Assembly (NCBI RefSeq): GCF_000017565.1
Contig: NC_009719.1
Location: 1,116,001 to 1,180,000, forward strand
Direction: 5' to 3'
DNA: 64,000 bases
Source: Parvibaculum lavamentivorans DS-1
GTDB lineage: Bacteria; Pseudomonadota; Alphaproteobacteria; Parvibaculales; Parvibaculaceae
Below, piece by piece: positions 1 through 9,619 of the stretch (positions are counted from its first letter, which is position 1; each line of letters begins with the position of its first letter). The translations under genes were made by a program, and so were the position numbers. Under the pieces are notes generated by a model, which had not been told where the DNA came from, made no database searches, and saw only the letters and a list, made by a program, of their open reading frames with translations.

Positions 1-1
1 G

Positions 2-292
2 CGCGAAGGCCTCTATTTCGCAGGTTGGTCGTTTGCCACTAAGACGGCGACAGGAATAGGTGTCTTGATTGCGGGCGTGGTACTGCAAGTTGTCGATTTT
101 CCACGAGATATCTCTGAGCACGACGCCGCAGCCGCTGTTTCCGAAGAAACGGTGACGTGGCTGGCGGTTGCTCACGGGCCAGGGGCGGCATTACTATCGT
201 TAGGTGGCATCGCGTTGGTGCTGCTCTACCGCATCAACAAGCGGCGCCATGCGGGGATCGTTGCCGAATTGGCTGCGCGCAAGAGCGTTTGA
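2..292 (+). CDS. GPH-family MFS sugar/organic-anion symporter, C-terminal fragment
   Basis: The reading frame is open from the window edge, so only the last 96 residues are seen. They contain two hydrophobic segments, the first around ATGIGVLIAGVVLQVVDF and the second around ALLSLGGIALVLLYRI, followed by a basic tail. The opening EGLYFAGWSFATK is typical of helix 10-11 of the melibiose-carrier (GPH) branch of the major facilitator superfamily, where a Phe/Trp-rich loop precedes the last helices. The protein should sit in the inner membrane and carry a small solute with a cation. It lies upstream of catabolic genes, so uptake of the pathway substrate or an intermediate is plausible, but the substrate is not visible here. 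A full-length relative of the same branch is at 60412-61827. Confidence 0.7.
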   Translation, partial: REGLYFAGWSFATKTATGIGVLIAGVVLQVVDFPRDISEHDAAAAVSEETVTWLAVAHGPGAALLSLGGIALVLLYRINKRRHAGIVAELAARKSV

Positions 293-416
293 GATGCGCC
301 AATCGGAGCCAGCGCGCTTTGTCACGGCGTTCCGGGAATCGCAACACGCGAACACGATACTCCTACCGCAATTGTGCCGATGCGATGTCGCGAGCCCTGA
401 GAACAGGAGGGATTAA

Positions 417-1238
417 ATGACGGACGTGCAGGGGCGCACCGCATTCATCACGGGCGGCGCAAACGGCATTGGACTGGGCATCGCCCGAAGTTTCGCGCGT
501 GCAGGTGCCAAATTGGCGTTGGCAGATGTGGATGCTGCCGCACTCGCGCGCGCTAAGGCGGAGTTGCGGGGCATGACGCCGGTCGAGACCTATCAGCTGG
601 ATGTCCGCGATCGCGATGCCTACGCATCGACAGCAGAGGCGGTTGAACGCTCATTGGGACCGGTGTCGCTGCTGTTCAATAATGCCGGCGTGGCCGGCGG
701 TACTTCAGCCGGTAAACTCACCTACGAGTCGTGGGACTGGTACATCGGCGTCAACCTCAACGGCGTCATCAACGGTATTCAGACGTTTCTTCCGAGAATG
801 ATTGAACGGGGCGAGGGTGGGCATATCGTGAATACGGCTTCGGGCGCGGGGCTTGTCGCGACCACATCGGGGGTGCTGTACACGACCGCCAAGTTCGGTG
901 TGGTCGGGATGTCGGAGGCTCTCAACCTCGATCTAGCGGCCGCTGGCGTTGGTGTCAGCGTGCTGTGTCCTGGTCCAGTCGCGACCGACATCATCCAACG
1001 ATCGGCAGCCGCTGCTCCGACGACCGGAACGCCGTTGGCAGATGAAGAGAGACGGCAGGGCGCCGAACGTATAGCTGAAGCGATTGAATATCTGAATCAA
1101 GGCGTCAGTATCGATGATGTGGGTGAGATGGTACTCAAGGCGGTTCGCGATAATGCGCTCTACGTTCACACCGATCGCAGCGCGGCGAAACTGATCCAGG
1201 TCCGGACCAAAGCTCTTCTCGACGCCATGCCTGACTAG
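417..1238 (+). CDS. Short-chain dehydrogenase/reductase (SDR), tandem copy 1
   Basis: This is a classical SDR of 273 residues, the usual length. The NAD(P)-binding glycine motif TGGANGIG is at residues 12-19, the NNAG structural motif at 88-91, and the catalytic Ser142-Tyr155-Lys159 set is intact in NTASGAG and LYTTAK. The Asp-Val-Asp after the second strand (around residue 37) suggests NAD rather than NADP. The start is fixed by AGGAGG six bases before the ATG. The next gene is a close paralogue 29 bases downstream, so the two are probably cotranscribed. In a beta-oxidation setting it may oxidise a hydroxy group on a ring or side chain, but the substrate is inferred only from context. Confidence 0.9.
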   Translation: MTDVQGRTAFITGGANGIGLGIARSFARAGAKLALADVDAAALARAKAELRGMTPVETYQLDVRDRDAYASTAEAVERSLGPVSLLFNNAGVAGGTSAGKLTYESWDWYIGVNLNGVINGIQTFLPRMIERGEGGHIVNTASGAGLVATTSGVLYTTAKFGVVGMSEALNLDLAAAGVGVSVLCPGPVATDIIQRSAAAAPTTGTPLADEERRQGAERIAEAIEYLNQGVSIDDVGEMVLKAVRDNALYVHTDRSAAKLIQVRTKALLDAMPD

Positions 1239-1267
1239 CTGACGGTCAGTTGCCCAATGGAAATCAT

Positions 1268-2089
1268 ATGACTGATATCGCCGATCGCACAGCATTCATC
1301 ACCGGAGGAGCCAACGGCATTGGACTAGGTATAGCCCGGTCGCTTGCGCAAGCAGGTGCCAGGCTTGCTCTTGTCGATCTCGATGCGGCCGCACTCGCGC
1401 GCGCGGAGATGGAGTTGTGTGCAATAACGGATGTCTTCACCGCGGTACTGGACGTGCGCGACCGGGATGGTTACGCGCGCGTTGCGGATGAGGCTGAGGC
1501 GAAGCTCGGACCCGTATCAATCCTGATCAACAACGCGGGTGTTTCTGGGGGCACCCGCGCGAGCAGGCTCACCTATGAGCTTTGGGATTGGGGCATTGGG
1601 ATCAATCTAGGTGGCGTAATCAATGGCGTGCAGACCTTCCTGCCCCGGATCATTGAGCGTGGGGGCGGCGGTCATATCGTCAATACGGCTTCAGGCGCAG
1701 GACTTGTTCCGCCCGTTCGGGAGGGGAGTACGCTATACACGACAGCCAAATACGCGGTCGTCGGGATGAGCGAGGCGCTTGGCTTGGAACTTGAATCTCA
1801 GGGGATAGGTGTGACCGTACTGTGTCCAGGGCCGGTGGCGACCGGCATCATTGAACGCGCACTGGCTTCCCGCGCGGCAATCTCAGAGCCGATATCCGCG
1901 GAACAGCTCTCGAAGACGGAGGCCATGAAGACCTACCTTGCGAACGGCATGTCGCCCGATGCGGTCGGCGACATGGTTCGCGAAGCAATCTACAAAAACC
2001 GCCTCTACGTTCATACTCATCGCGAGGTGATCGGCAGGATCGAGGCACGCACAAAGGCTCTGCTCGACGCTATGCCGCGCGAAGCGTGA
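1268..2089 (+). CDS. Short-chain dehydrogenase/reductase (SDR), tandem copy 2
   Basis: This 273-residue SDR is a clear paralogue of the gene just upstream, and the two align over their whole length. It has TGGANGIG at 12-19, NNAG at 88-91 and an intact Ser142-Tyr157-Lys161 catalytic set. The ATG at 1268 was chosen because its MTDIADRTAF matches MTDVQGRTAF of copy 1. An ATG six codons earlier (1250) is possible but has no counterpart. There is no strong ribosome-binding site, so translation may depend on the upstream gene. A short insertion before the catalytic Tyr is the clearest difference from copy 1 and could change substrate fit. It converges on the amidohydrolase gene. Confidence 0.88.
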   Translation: MTDIADRTAFITGGANGIGLGIARSLAQAGARLALVDLDAAALARAEMELCAITDVFTAVLDVRDRDGYARVADEAEAKLGPVSILINNAGVSGGTRASRLTYELWDWGIGINLGGVINGVQTFLPRIIERGGGGHIVNTASGAGLVPPVREGSTLYTTAKYAVVGMSEALGLELESQGIGVTVLCPGPVATGIIERALASRAAISEPISAEQLSKTEAMKTYLANGMSPDAVGDMVREAIYKNRLYVHTHREVIGRIEARTKALLDAMPREA

Positions 2090-2134
2090 CCCGAACAAAT
2101 CCGGAAGTATTGGTATGCCGCCCGGAACGCTCGT

Positions 2135-3871
2135 TTATGCGAACTGTTCGCCGCGTACGAGCTTCCCGGGAGTTTCGCCGGTCCATTTGCCATCCTCGAA
2201 AGTCACGACGCCCGACTTGATCGTCTGGCGATAACCCTTTGCGGTCTGCAGCAGGCGCGTTCCGCCGGCGGGCAGGTCCCGCACTATCTCCGGCGGGCTG
2301 AGCGAGAGTTTGCCTAGATCGATAACGTTGAGATCGGCGAGCTGGCCGACCTTTATCGCGCCGCGGTCGTGCCAGCCGACATGGCGGGCATTGCGCTGGG
2401 TATAGCCATGCACCAGCGCCTCAAGCGGTATCTGGTAGCCCGACTTCGAGCCTTTCGACCAAAGCCCGATGGTTGTCGTCGGGAAGGAAGCATCGCAAAT
2501 GAAGCCGCAATGCGCGCCACCATCGGAGATCCCGTAGAGCGCGTGCGGCCCCGTCATCATACCGTACACATCGTCGAGATTACCGTAGGAATAATTGTTG
2601 AATGGCAGGTAGATGAGCCGCTGGCCGTCATCTTCCAGAAACGTATCGTACACATAGTCGTCAACGTTGCGACCGAGGCGATCAGCCTCGGCCTGGAGCG
2701 AGCTCTCGGCGCTCGGCTCGTAATCGACAGGGTCGTTCATGCGGAACATTCGCATGTAGCCCTTTGTGATTGCTCCGGCGTTGCCGGTAAGGTTCACGAC
2801 TCTAGCGTGCTCGGAAAGGATCTGGGCCTTCACCTCGGGCTTATTGAGCTCCGCGACAAGCGACTCGCCTCGGAGCGTTGCAGAGAGCTTGATGTAGGTT
2901 GGGCACGCAATGTAAGGGGTCATGGACGTGGAGAAAGAGAGGATGGCTCCGATCGGGCGTGGTGCGACCTGTGCGCTGACGTCCAGGCCGGCGGCACGCA
3001 TCCCAACAATCTCTTGAAAGATCTGACGCCAACGGTCAGGCGCGTCGTCGTTCTGTTGAACGGTGAAGGAAAGCTTGCGACCTGTTTGCGCGGCGAGCGA
3101 GCGGATGAGGGAGAGCTCGCGCGCCGCAAATTCATCGTCGTTGGTGAGATAGGCATCGGAGATAAGCTGGATCACGCCTCTCCCGGCTTGATCAAGTGCG
3201 CGAGTGATACCGAGAAGTTCATCTTCCGATGCTGTCAGGGTGCCGACATTTTGGCCGTCCTTCGTGCGATGAAACATCGTGCGCGTGGTGGAGAAACCTA
3301 GCGCGCCAGCCTGAAGTGCTTCATAGGTCAGCTGTCGCATACGCTCGATCTCGTCGGCGGTCGGCGTGGCGGTATGGTCGCCGCCGCGATCCCCCATTAC
3401 ATAGGTGCGGAGCGGTGCGTGGGGCACATGCGCGCCGATGTCGATGGCGTAGGCTCGGCGCGAGATGGCGTCAAGATAGTCGGGGAAGCTTTCCCAGTCC
3501 CAGGTGAGGCCCTCATGAAGCGCGGTGCCGGGGATGTCCTCCACGCCTTCCAGCAGGCGAATCAGGAAATCATGTTTGTCGGCCCGCGCGGGGGCGAAGC
3601 CGACGCCGCAATTGCCCATGGCGGTAGAGGTGACGCCGTTGATCGAAGACGGTGCGAGCATCGCATCCCACGAGACCTGGCCATCATAATGTGTGTGGAT
3701 ATCGACGAAGCCGGGCGTGACGACGGCGCCCTCGGCGTCGACCGTACATTTGGCGGTGCCTTCGACCTTTCCGACGGCAACGATCTTGCCATCCTTCACG
3801 CCCACATCGCCGCGGAATTTCGGTGCGCCGGTGCCGTCGACTATCTCGCCACCCTTGATGATTAAGTCCAT
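2135..3871 (-). CDS. Amidohydrolase of the N-acyl-D-amino-acid deacylase family
   Basis: The protein has 578 residues, long for a D-aminoacylase (about 480-500) but usual for the larger 'amidohydrolase 3' relatives. The N-terminal beta-sandwich part [15 protein letters not shown] is followed by the metal-binding HTH at 59-61 in [12 protein letters not shown] Cys in [10 protein letters not shown] occupies the place of the metal-bridging Cys of D-aminoacylases, and a late SDGGAH supplies the conserved Asp. It should be a zinc hydrolase cutting an amide or a cyclic C-N bond. Related genes are common in degradation clusters with no known substrate, so D-aminoacylase activity should not be assumed. 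GGAG lies eight bases before the ATG. It is convergent with the SDR pair and divergent from the DUF1302 gene. Confidence 0.85.
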   Translation of the reverse strand: MDLIIKGGEIVDGTGAPKFRGDVGVKDGKIVAVGKVEGTAKCTVDAEGAVVTPGFVDIHTHYDGQVSWDAMLAPSSINGVTSTAMGNCGVGFAPARADKHDFLIRLLEGVEDIPGTALHEGLTWDWESFPDYLDAISRRAYAIDIGAHVPHAPLRTYVMGDRGGDHTATPTADEIERMRQLTYEALQAGALGFSTTRTMFHRTKDGQNVGTLTASEDELLGITRALDQAGRGVIQLISDAYLTNDDEFAARELSLIRSLAAQTGRKLSFTVQQNDDAPDRWRQIFQEIVGMRAAGLDVSAQVAPRPIGAILSFSTSMTPYIACPTYIKLSATLRGESLVAELNKPEVKAQILSEHARVVNLTGNAGAITKGYMRMFRMNDPVDYEPSAESSLQAEADRLGRNVDDYVYDTFLEDDGQRLIYLPFNNYSYGNLDDVYGMMTGPHALYGISDGGAHCGFICDASFPTTTIGLWSKGSKSGYQIPLEALVHGYTQRNARHVGWHDRGAIKVGQLADLNVIDLGKLSLSPPEIVRDLPAGGTRLLQTAKGYRQTIKSGVVTFEDGKWTGETPGKLVRGEQFA

Positions 3872-4109
3872 GACGGCGTCTCCATGTGAATTCGCGCCGC
3901 CAATGCGCTATGGATGGGCGGCCTTTAGTGGAGGGGTTTAGCCACATCAAGGCGGGGGAACCAATTCCCTTTCTTCCCAAGCTATTCCTCTCCCGGCCAA
4001 CCTCCCTGACTGACGTGATTGCGATTGGTGCAATTTGTGGGGCATGTCGACGCCGCCTCATACGGTGAACCAAGTCATCGAACATCCAGATCGCCGAAAT
4101 CTCCTCGCA

Positions 4110-4151
4110 CGGCATGCCTTTTTGTTATGGCGACGCCGAACTAGGAATTTG
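4110..4151 (+). promoter_or_regulatory. 42-bp repeated upstream element, copy 1
   Basis: This block matches 6523-6564 at 36 of 42 positions without gaps. It opens with the 8-bp palindrome GGCATGCC after a C, runs through a T-rich patch and ends with AACTAGGAATT. Both copies lie upstream of catabolic genes on the same strand (360 and 136 bases before the start codons). Conservation outside coding sequence points to a shared promoter or operator. Which protein binds it is unknown; the LysR protein at 16773-17690 is one candidate. Confidence 0.55.
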
Positions 4152-4154
4152 TTT

Positions 4155-4175
4155 TAGGTAGCCAGCTGCTGCCTA
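4155..4175. promoter_or_regulatory. Imperfect inverted repeat, possible operator
   Basis: The arms TAGGTAGC and GCTGCCTA pair at seven of eight positions around a 5-base centre. It lies four bases after the repeated element and 337 bases before the DUF1302 start. This second part is not repeated at 6565, so it may be specific to this promoter. Confidence 0.3.
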
Positions 4176-4511
4176 GATTGGCCTGAGAAAGCCTGCGACC
4201 GCGTGCGCGACTCGAAATGAAACTGTGCATGCGGCACGTCGGGTTTGATTGCTTTGGAGGGGCAATCAGGGGACCAGGGGGGAGAGCATCTTGGCGAGCC
4301 GGGGCAATACAATCTTTGTGCGTCCTACTTCGAATGTGGACCTTCATGGGTGCCCGACCGTCTGATTTGCAAAGCGCTGTCGGAGTCTTGCTGGCAGTTC
4401 CCTTTTCATGTTCAGCCGTAGTCAACAAAAGCCGTCTCCGGCGTATGCCAGACGAGTAGTTGTGGAAGCGAAGCTGGTTCAAGAGACGCACAATCGAGGA
4501 GGGATAAGAAA

Positions 4512-6356
4512 GTGAGTATCGGGAAAGAGGTGAAGAAGGGCCGTCGCCGGGGCGCATCAGGCATAGTGGCTCTGACCACGGCAGTTATCGCCATCGCACT
4601 TTCGGTGGCACCGGCTTCTGCGGTGGAATACAAATTCGGCGACGCTACATTATCGATTGACTCGATTGCGTCGACCGGAATCACGGTCCGAGCGTCGAAG
4701 CAAGGCTGCATGTATATCCGTGTGGCCTCGGGCGGGTGCTTGGATGGAACTGGAAACAACGCCAGCGCCAACACCGATGATGGAAACATCAATTTCGAGC
4801 AGTGGGACATCACCAACGCATCGGTGAAGATCGTTTCGGACTTCGAACTGCGCTGGGAAAATTTCGGCGCCTTCACACGCTTCAAAGCTTATTATGATCA
4901 CATAATCTACGATCGTGCGGGGGAGAGCAGCACTGCTTATGGACGCCGTCCGACAAGCGACGCGCTACGGGGCGACGACTCACGCAGGGCTGGACGGGGA
5001 TTCGACGTTCTCGACGCTTTTGTCTTCGCGGATTTCGATGTCGGAAACATGCCGACCTCCATGCGGGTCGGAAAGCAGGTCATCAATTGGGGTGAGAGCC
5101 TTGCGATCCAGGGAGGCATCAACCAGTTCAATTCCATCGATGTCGCCGCCATCCGCACGCCGGGTGCTGAGCTGAAGGAAGCGCTATTGCCCGAAGAAAG
5201 CGTTTACGTAAACGTTCAGCTTCCCGCCGATTTGAGCTTCGAGGCATTTTACGCCTTCAACTGGCGCCAGACGGAGCTCGATCCTGTTGGTACCTTTTTT
5301 TCCGGCACGGACATCCTGGGACCTGGTGGGGCTTATCTAAACATTGGTAATGATACGCCTAGCCCCATTAACGCGGGCACGATCCCAATCGCGGCCGGCG
5401 ACACACCTGACAAGCAAGGACAGTACGGCGTCAAGCTCGGACACTGGGCGGACTGGCTCAACCAGGGTACCGAGCTTGCCTTGTACTATGTGAACTATCA
5501 CTCAAAATTGCCCTATGTCGAATTTACCAATGGCGCTCCTGCCTCTATCGACGGCGCTCTCTGCTTTCCTGCCCCGACCTGCGGCCTCCCGCTGCAGAAT
5601 TACCGGGCAGCCTATCCCGAGGATATCAAACTCGTGGGTACGAGTTTCGCCACCACGGTTGCAGGTACGGCACTTGCTGGCGAAGTGCTCTATTCCTGGA
5701 ACATGCCGATGCAAATCAGTGCTGGCGAATTGCTCGCAGGGCGCTGGGTGAACAACATCGGCCTCCCGGTTGCAGTACTTCCTTACGATCAGACGCCGGG
5801 CGCTTTCTCGAGGGGCTATTTCCGCGAAGACGTGATCAACGGCCAGTTTTCGACGATCACGACCTTGAATCCCTCAAGTGCAATTCCAGAGTTTTTCGGG
5901 GCCGATCTCGCGATCTTCATTGCCAATTGGGGCTTTCAGTACCTGCCCAGCATCAGTGACGACAGGCTATCGGTGTTGAGCGGCGGGCGCGGTTCAGACA
6001 TCTCACACCCCAATCCATTCGTCCAAGGACTTTTGAACCCGAACCAACAGCTTGTACACGCCGATACGTTCTCGCATGGCTACCGGCTGATTGGAGCGGT
6101 AGATTACAACAACGCCTTTGGAACGCCCTGGAAGCTATCTCCGAACATTCAGTGGCAGCATGATCTTGCCACTTCGGCGGGCACGATCGGGCCGGGGTTT
6201 ATCAATGATCGGAAAATCGTTTCTGTTGGTGTGACGGGCGAATTGCGGAATGTATGGCGTGCAGAAGTTCGCTACACGAACTCATTCGGCAATCGCTTCC
6301 AGAACGTTATGCAGGACCGCGACTTCATCTCGATGAGTGTGTCCTACGCTTTTTGA
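4512..6356 (+). CDS. DUF1302 family outer-membrane protein
   Basis: This 614-residue protein starts with a basic N-region and a long hydrophobic core ending in APASA, a signal peptide likely cut near residue 37. The rest is rich in alternating aromatic and polar strands, with FEQWDITNASVKIVSDFELRW and the terminal VSYAF. A final Phe is the usual outer-membrane beta-barrel assembly signal. This organisation fits DUF1302, a family found beside genes for degrading steroids, alkanes and other hydrophobic compounds. A role in moving or binding hydrophobic substrate at the outer membrane is an inference from that company. The start is GTG, with GAGGAGGG seven bases upstream. A strong terminator follows at 6484-6516, so it is probably monocistronic. 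Confidence 0.88.
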   Translation: MSIGKEVKKGRRRGASGIVALTTAVIAIALSVAPASAVEYKFGDATLSIDSIASTGITVRASKQGCMYIRVASGGCLDGTGNNASANTDDGNINFEQWDITNASVKIVSDFELRWENFGAFTRFKAYYDHIIYDRAGESSTAYGRRPTSDALRGDDSRRAGRGFDVLDAFVFADFDVGNMPTSMRVGKQVINWGESLAIQGGINQFNSIDVAAIRTPGAELKEALLPEESVYVNVQLPADLSFEAFYAFNWRQTELDPVGTFFSGTDILGPGGAYLNIGNDTPSPINAGTIPIAAGDTPDKQGQYGVKLGHWADWLNQGTELALYYVNYHSKLPYVEFTNGAPASIDGALCFPAPTCGLPLQNYRAAYPEDIKLVGTSFATTVAGTALAGEVLYSWNMPMQISAGELLAGRWVNNIGLPVAVLPYDQTPGAFSRGYFREDVINGQFSTITTLNPSSAIPEFFGADLAIFIANWGFQYLPSISDDRLSVLSGGRGSDISHPNPFVQGLLNPNQQLVHADTFSHGYRLIGAVDYNNAFGTPWKLSPNIQWQHDLATSAGTIGPGFINDRKIVSVGVTGELRNVWRAEVRYTNSFGNRFQNVMQDRDFISMSVSYAF

Positions 6357-6483
6357 TCCTCGACCCCGGAGCCAGTTCTTATCGAGCAATCTCCGGGCTT
6401 TCAACAAGAAGCCGACAAGCAGCCCGAGCCGGGAGCTCCCTCTGCCCCCACGGCTTGCTCAAGTCAGCATCCCTCAACACCTG

Positions 6484-6516
6484 AAAGGCGCGGCCTCAAA
6501 GCCGCGCCTTTTCTTT
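6484..6516 (+). terminator. Rho-independent terminator after the DUF1302 gene
   Basis: An 8-bp G/C stem (GGCGCGGC with GCCGCGCC), a CTCAAA loop and the run TTTTCTTT make a textbook terminator 130 bases after the DUF1302 stop codon. The second 42-bp element starts only seven bases further on. Confidence 0.85.
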
Positions 6517-6522
6517 CCGACT

Positions 6523-6564
6523 CGGCATGCCCTTTTGTCATGGCGGTGCTGAACTAGGAATTGG
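6523..6564 (+). promoter_or_regulatory. 42-bp repeated upstream element, copy 2
   Basis: This is the partner of 4110-4151: same length, 36 of 42 identical, with GGCATGCC and AACTAGGAATT both conserved. It sits between the terminator of the DUF1302 gene and the aldehyde dehydrogenase start at 6701, exactly where the promoter of the next operon should be. The changes between copies cluster between the two conserved blocks. Confidence 0.55.
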
Positions 6565-6700
6565 ACGGGATCGCCAACTGACACCAGATTCAGCGTATTC
6601 CACGCGGTAATTGGGTGCCCATGGCCTGAAACTAGGCAAAAAATTGGCGGCGCCCGCAGACGCGCGTCCATGAGGATCGGAAGCGGAGGAAACGGGAATC

Positions 6701-8116
6701 ATGAATTTCCACGATGACTATGTGATGACCATCGACGGTACGGCTGTGGCGAGTGAAGCGACGATCGATGTGGTCAATCCCGCGACTGGCAAGCCCTTCG
6801 CTTTCGCTCCCGACTGTTCGAAAGCACAGCTGGATGCGGCGGTGGCCGCCGCCGGCAGCGCCTTCAAAAACTGGCGGCGCACGCCGATTGCGGAGCGTCA
6901 GGCCATGGTGGCGAAGGCCGGCGACCTGCTGGTTGCCCATGCCGATGAAATGGCCCGCCTTTTCACGCGCGAGCAAGGTCGGCCCGTAGAGCTGGCAAAG
7001 CGGGAGATTGTGGGCGCGGGAATGTGGATGACGGCGGTTGCCGAGATGACCCCACCCGTGCACGTGTCCGAAGACAGCGACAAGCAATTCATCGAAACCC
7101 GCTATGTGCCGCTCGGCGTGATCTGTGCCCTTGCGCCGTGGAATTTTCCGGTCAACCTCGCCATGTGGAAGGTCGCTCCTGCGCTGGTTGCAGGCAATAC
7201 CATGGTACTGAAGCCCAGTCCCTTCACCCCGCTATGCACTCTGAAGATCGGTGAGCTTTTTGCCGACGTTTTTCCCGCCGGTGTGTTCAACGTAATCAGC
7301 GGCGGCGATGAGCTTGGTCCGATGATGACCCGCCACCCCGGCTTCGCCAAGATCAGCTTCACTGGCTCAACCGCCACGGGCAAGCGGGTGATGGAAAGCG
7401 CAGCCAGGGATCTGAAGCGCGTGACGCTGGAATTGGGTGGCAACGACGCTGCAATTGTACTTCCCGACGTGGATCTGGATGCTGTGGCCCAGAACATATT
7501 TCTCGGTGCTTTCCTAAACACGTCCCAGATATGCGTAGCAACCAAGCGGCTCTACGTGCACGAAGACATATATGACGGGCTGCGGGATCGACTGGTCGCT
7601 ATTGCCCGTACAACCAAGGTGGGCGACGGTGCCGAGCAGGGTACAGTGCTGGGGCCGATCCAGAACAAGCGTCAGTACGATCGTGTAGTTGCATTGTTGG
7701 AAGACGCAAAAGCCAACCGACTGACTCTGATCCACGGCGCAGCTATTCCCGAAAGCGATGGATATTTTGTCCCTGTCACCATCGTAGACAACCCACCGGA
7801 AGATTCCCGCGTTGTGCAGGAGGAGGCGTTCGGCCCAATCTTGCCGATGCTGAAATTCTCCGACATCGACGATGTGATTGATCGAGCCAACGCCAGCGAA
7901 TATGGCCTCGGCGGGCAGGTGTGGTCTGCAGATACGGACAAGGCCATTGAGATTGCACGGCGCCTGGAAACGGGAACGGTCTGGGTGAATCAAATGCTCA
8001 ATCTGCGCGCCGATACTCCCTTCGGCGGACATAAGCAGAGCGGCTTTGGTGTCGAGAACGGTATGGAGGGCCTACTTGAATATATGGTGCCCCAAGCGGT
8101 TTACGTGGCCCGGTAG
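6701..8116 (+). CDS. NAD(P)-dependent aldehyde dehydrogenase
   Basis: The protein has 471 residues, normal for the ALDH superfamily. The coenzyme-binding region PWNFPVNLAMWKVAPALVAG, the base Glu244 in LELGGND and the nucleophile Cys278 in SQICVA are all present. The overall look is of the succinate-semialdehyde/medium-chain aldehyde branch. GGAGG lies upstream of the ATG. It is the first gene of an operon with an acyl-CoA synthetase two bases behind it, which makes a simple pair: the aldehyde is oxidised to the acid and the acid is activated with CoA. The upstream 42-bp element probably takes part in control. Confidence 0.92.
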   Translation: MNFHDDYVMTIDGTAVASEATIDVVNPATGKPFAFAPDCSKAQLDAAVAAAGSAFKNWRRTPIAERQAMVAKAGDLLVAHADEMARLFTREQGRPVELAKREIVGAGMWMTAVAEMTPPVHVSEDSDKQFIETRYVPLGVICALAPWNFPVNLAMWKVAPALVAGNTMVLKPSPFTPLCTLKIGELFADVFPAGVFNVISGGDELGPMMTRHPGFAKISFTGSTATGKRVMESAARDLKRVTLELGGNDAAIVLPDVDLDAVAQNIFLGAFLNTSQICVATKRLYVHEDIYDGLRDRLVAIARTTKVGDGAEQGTVLGPIQNKRQYDRVVALLEDAKANRLTLIHGAAIPESDGYFVPVTIVDNPPEDSRVVQEEAFGPILPMLKFSDIDDVIDRANASEYGLGGQVWSADTDKAIEIARRLETGTVWVNQMLNLRADTPFGGHKQSGFGVENGMEGLLEYMVPQAVYVAR

Positions 8117-8118
8117 AA

Positions 8119-9615
8119 ATGTCCAAGCTTTCGATATCGTCAATCATTCAGGCGCATGCCCGGCGAAAAGGTTCCGCACCCGCCGTCACCTATCCTGACG
8201 GTGCGTTGACCTGGAGCGAACTCGACAAACGCTCAAACCAGCGAGCTCGCCTGCTCGCCTCGCTGGGTGTCAAGCAAGACAACCTTGTCGCAGTCATGCT
8301 GCCGAATGGCAGCGAGTTCCACGAAGCCGTGGTGGCTGTCTGGAAGGCGGGCGCGACACCATGCATCCTGCCGTCCAAGCTTCCCGGCCGTGAAGCTAGC
8401 GACATTCTCGCGCTTGCGCGGCCGGCGGCGGTGATTGGCGACATATCGGCCGCTTTTAATGGGGCTCGGATTGCTCGCGGCGCCGCCTTGGACCAGTTCA
8501 GCGATGCCCCCGTGGAAGACGCCGGCGCCGCACATTGGAAAGCGGTTACGAGCGGCGGCTCCAGCGGCCGGCCCAAGATTATCCTCGATAGCATGCCGGC
8601 GTTCATCGACCCCGCCGCTCCACCCTATGCTGGCGTTGGACTCCCAACCGATGGGGCGATGCTCAACCCCGGACCGCTCTACCACAACATGCCGTTCCTT
8701 TTTACCAGCTTCGGCCTGATGACAGGTTCGCACGTCGTCGGCATGAGCCGCTTCGATGCCGAGGAATGCCTGCGACTGATCGAGCGGCACCGGATCGAGT
8801 TCATGGCGGTCGTGCCGACGATGATGCAGCGGATATGGGCGCTGCCGGAAAGCATCCGCACATCCTACGATATTTCCTCGATCAAAACCGTCTGGCACAT
8901 GGGGGCGCCTTGTCCGCAATGGATCAAGCGCGCATGGATAGATTGGCTCGGTCCCGACAGGATTTTCGAGGCTTATGGTGGAACCGAAGCCGGAGGCTGC
9001 GCCATTACCGGCCGCGAATGGCTCGCTAAACCTGGCTCGGTCGGCAAGCCCGCTCCTGGAACCTTACGCATCCTTCGAGAGGATGGTACGGAAGCAGAAA
9101 TTGGTGAGATCGGTGAAGTTCACTTCCCTGCTGCCGCGAGCGGCAAGTTCCGATACATCGGAGCGGAATCAAAAAAGGATGCATCGGGCGGCTACTCGAT
9201 CGGCGATCTCGGGCATATCGATGAGGACGGCTATCTTTTCCTGGCGGATCGTAGATCCGATCTAATTCTGCGGGGAGGCGCGAACATATATCCAGCCGAG
9301 GTCGAGGCCGTGCTGGACGAGCATCCGCTCGTTTCATCCTCGGCCGTGATTGGTTTACCGGGCGGAGATCTGGGTGAGCGGGTTCATGCCATCATCCAGT
9401 TGCACGAAGGTCGACAACTCGACCTGGCATCTATCGTCGCGCATGTTGGCGAGAAGCTGTCCAAATACAAGCATCCGGCATCCTACGAACTGAGTGTTGC
9501 ACCGCTGAGGGACGACGCCGGAAAGGTTCGTCGATCCCGTTTGAAAGAAGAGCGACTGGTGTGGCTTGAGGAAGGGCGGGCGTTTGAGTTGGCGCCTGAC
9601 CTCGGGGAGAAATGA
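8119..9615 (+). CDS. Acyl-CoA synthetase (AMP-forming), copy 1
   Basis: This is a 498-residue member of the ANL adenylating superfamily. The P-loop-like TSGGSSGRPK is at 144-153, followed by the YGGTEAGG core, GDLGHIDEDGYLFLADR with the ribose-binding Asp, and the hinge. The catalytic Lys of the small domain lies in DDAGKVRRS near residue 469. It should convert a carboxylic acid, ATP and CoA to acyl-CoA, AMP and pyrophosphate. The start follows the ALDH stop by two bases, so translation is probably coupled. Two further synthetases of the same type lie at 12427 and 17787 and are closer to each other than to this one. The acid itself cannot be inferred. Confidence 0.9.
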   Translation: MSKLSISSIIQAHARRKGSAPAVTYPDGALTWSELDKRSNQRARLLASLGVKQDNLVAVMLPNGSEFHEAVVAVWKAGATPCILPSKLPGREASDILALARPAAVIGDISAAFNGARIARGAALDQFSDAPVEDAGAAHWKAVTSGGSSGRPKIILDSMPAFIDPAAPPYAGVGLPTDGAMLNPGPLYHNMPFLFTSFGLMTGSHVVGMSRFDAEECLRLIERHRIEFMAVVPTMMQRIWALPESIRTSYDISSIKTVWHMGAPCPQWIKRAWIDWLGPDRIFEAYGGTEAGGCAITGREWLAKPGSVGKPAPGTLRILREDGTEAEIGEIGEVHFPAAASGKFRYIGAESKKDASGGYSIGDLGHIDEDGYLFLADRRSDLILRGGANIYPAEVEAVLDEHPLVSSSAVIGLPGGDLGERVHAIIQLHEGRQLDLASIVAHVGEKLSKYKHPASYELSVAPLRDDAGKVRRSRLKEERLVWLEEGRAFELAPDLGEK

Positions 9616-9619
9616 AGAT

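Larger units (their letters stand above)
3872..4511. other. Intergenic control region between amidohydrolase and DUF1302 gene
   Basis: These 640 bases hold no convincing gene. They separate two divergent genes and contain the first copy of a 42-bp element (4110-4151) that is repeated upstream of the aldehyde dehydrogenase operon. Directly behind it is an imperfect dyad (4155-4175). The length and the two symmetric sequences suggest regulated promoters in both directions. Confidence 0.5.

Noticed and set aside
2369-3301. A 310-codon open frame opposite the amidohydrolase gene
   Set aside because: It is the mirror of a well-supported gene in G/C-rich DNA, its product resembles no family, and it lacks a ribosome-binding site.
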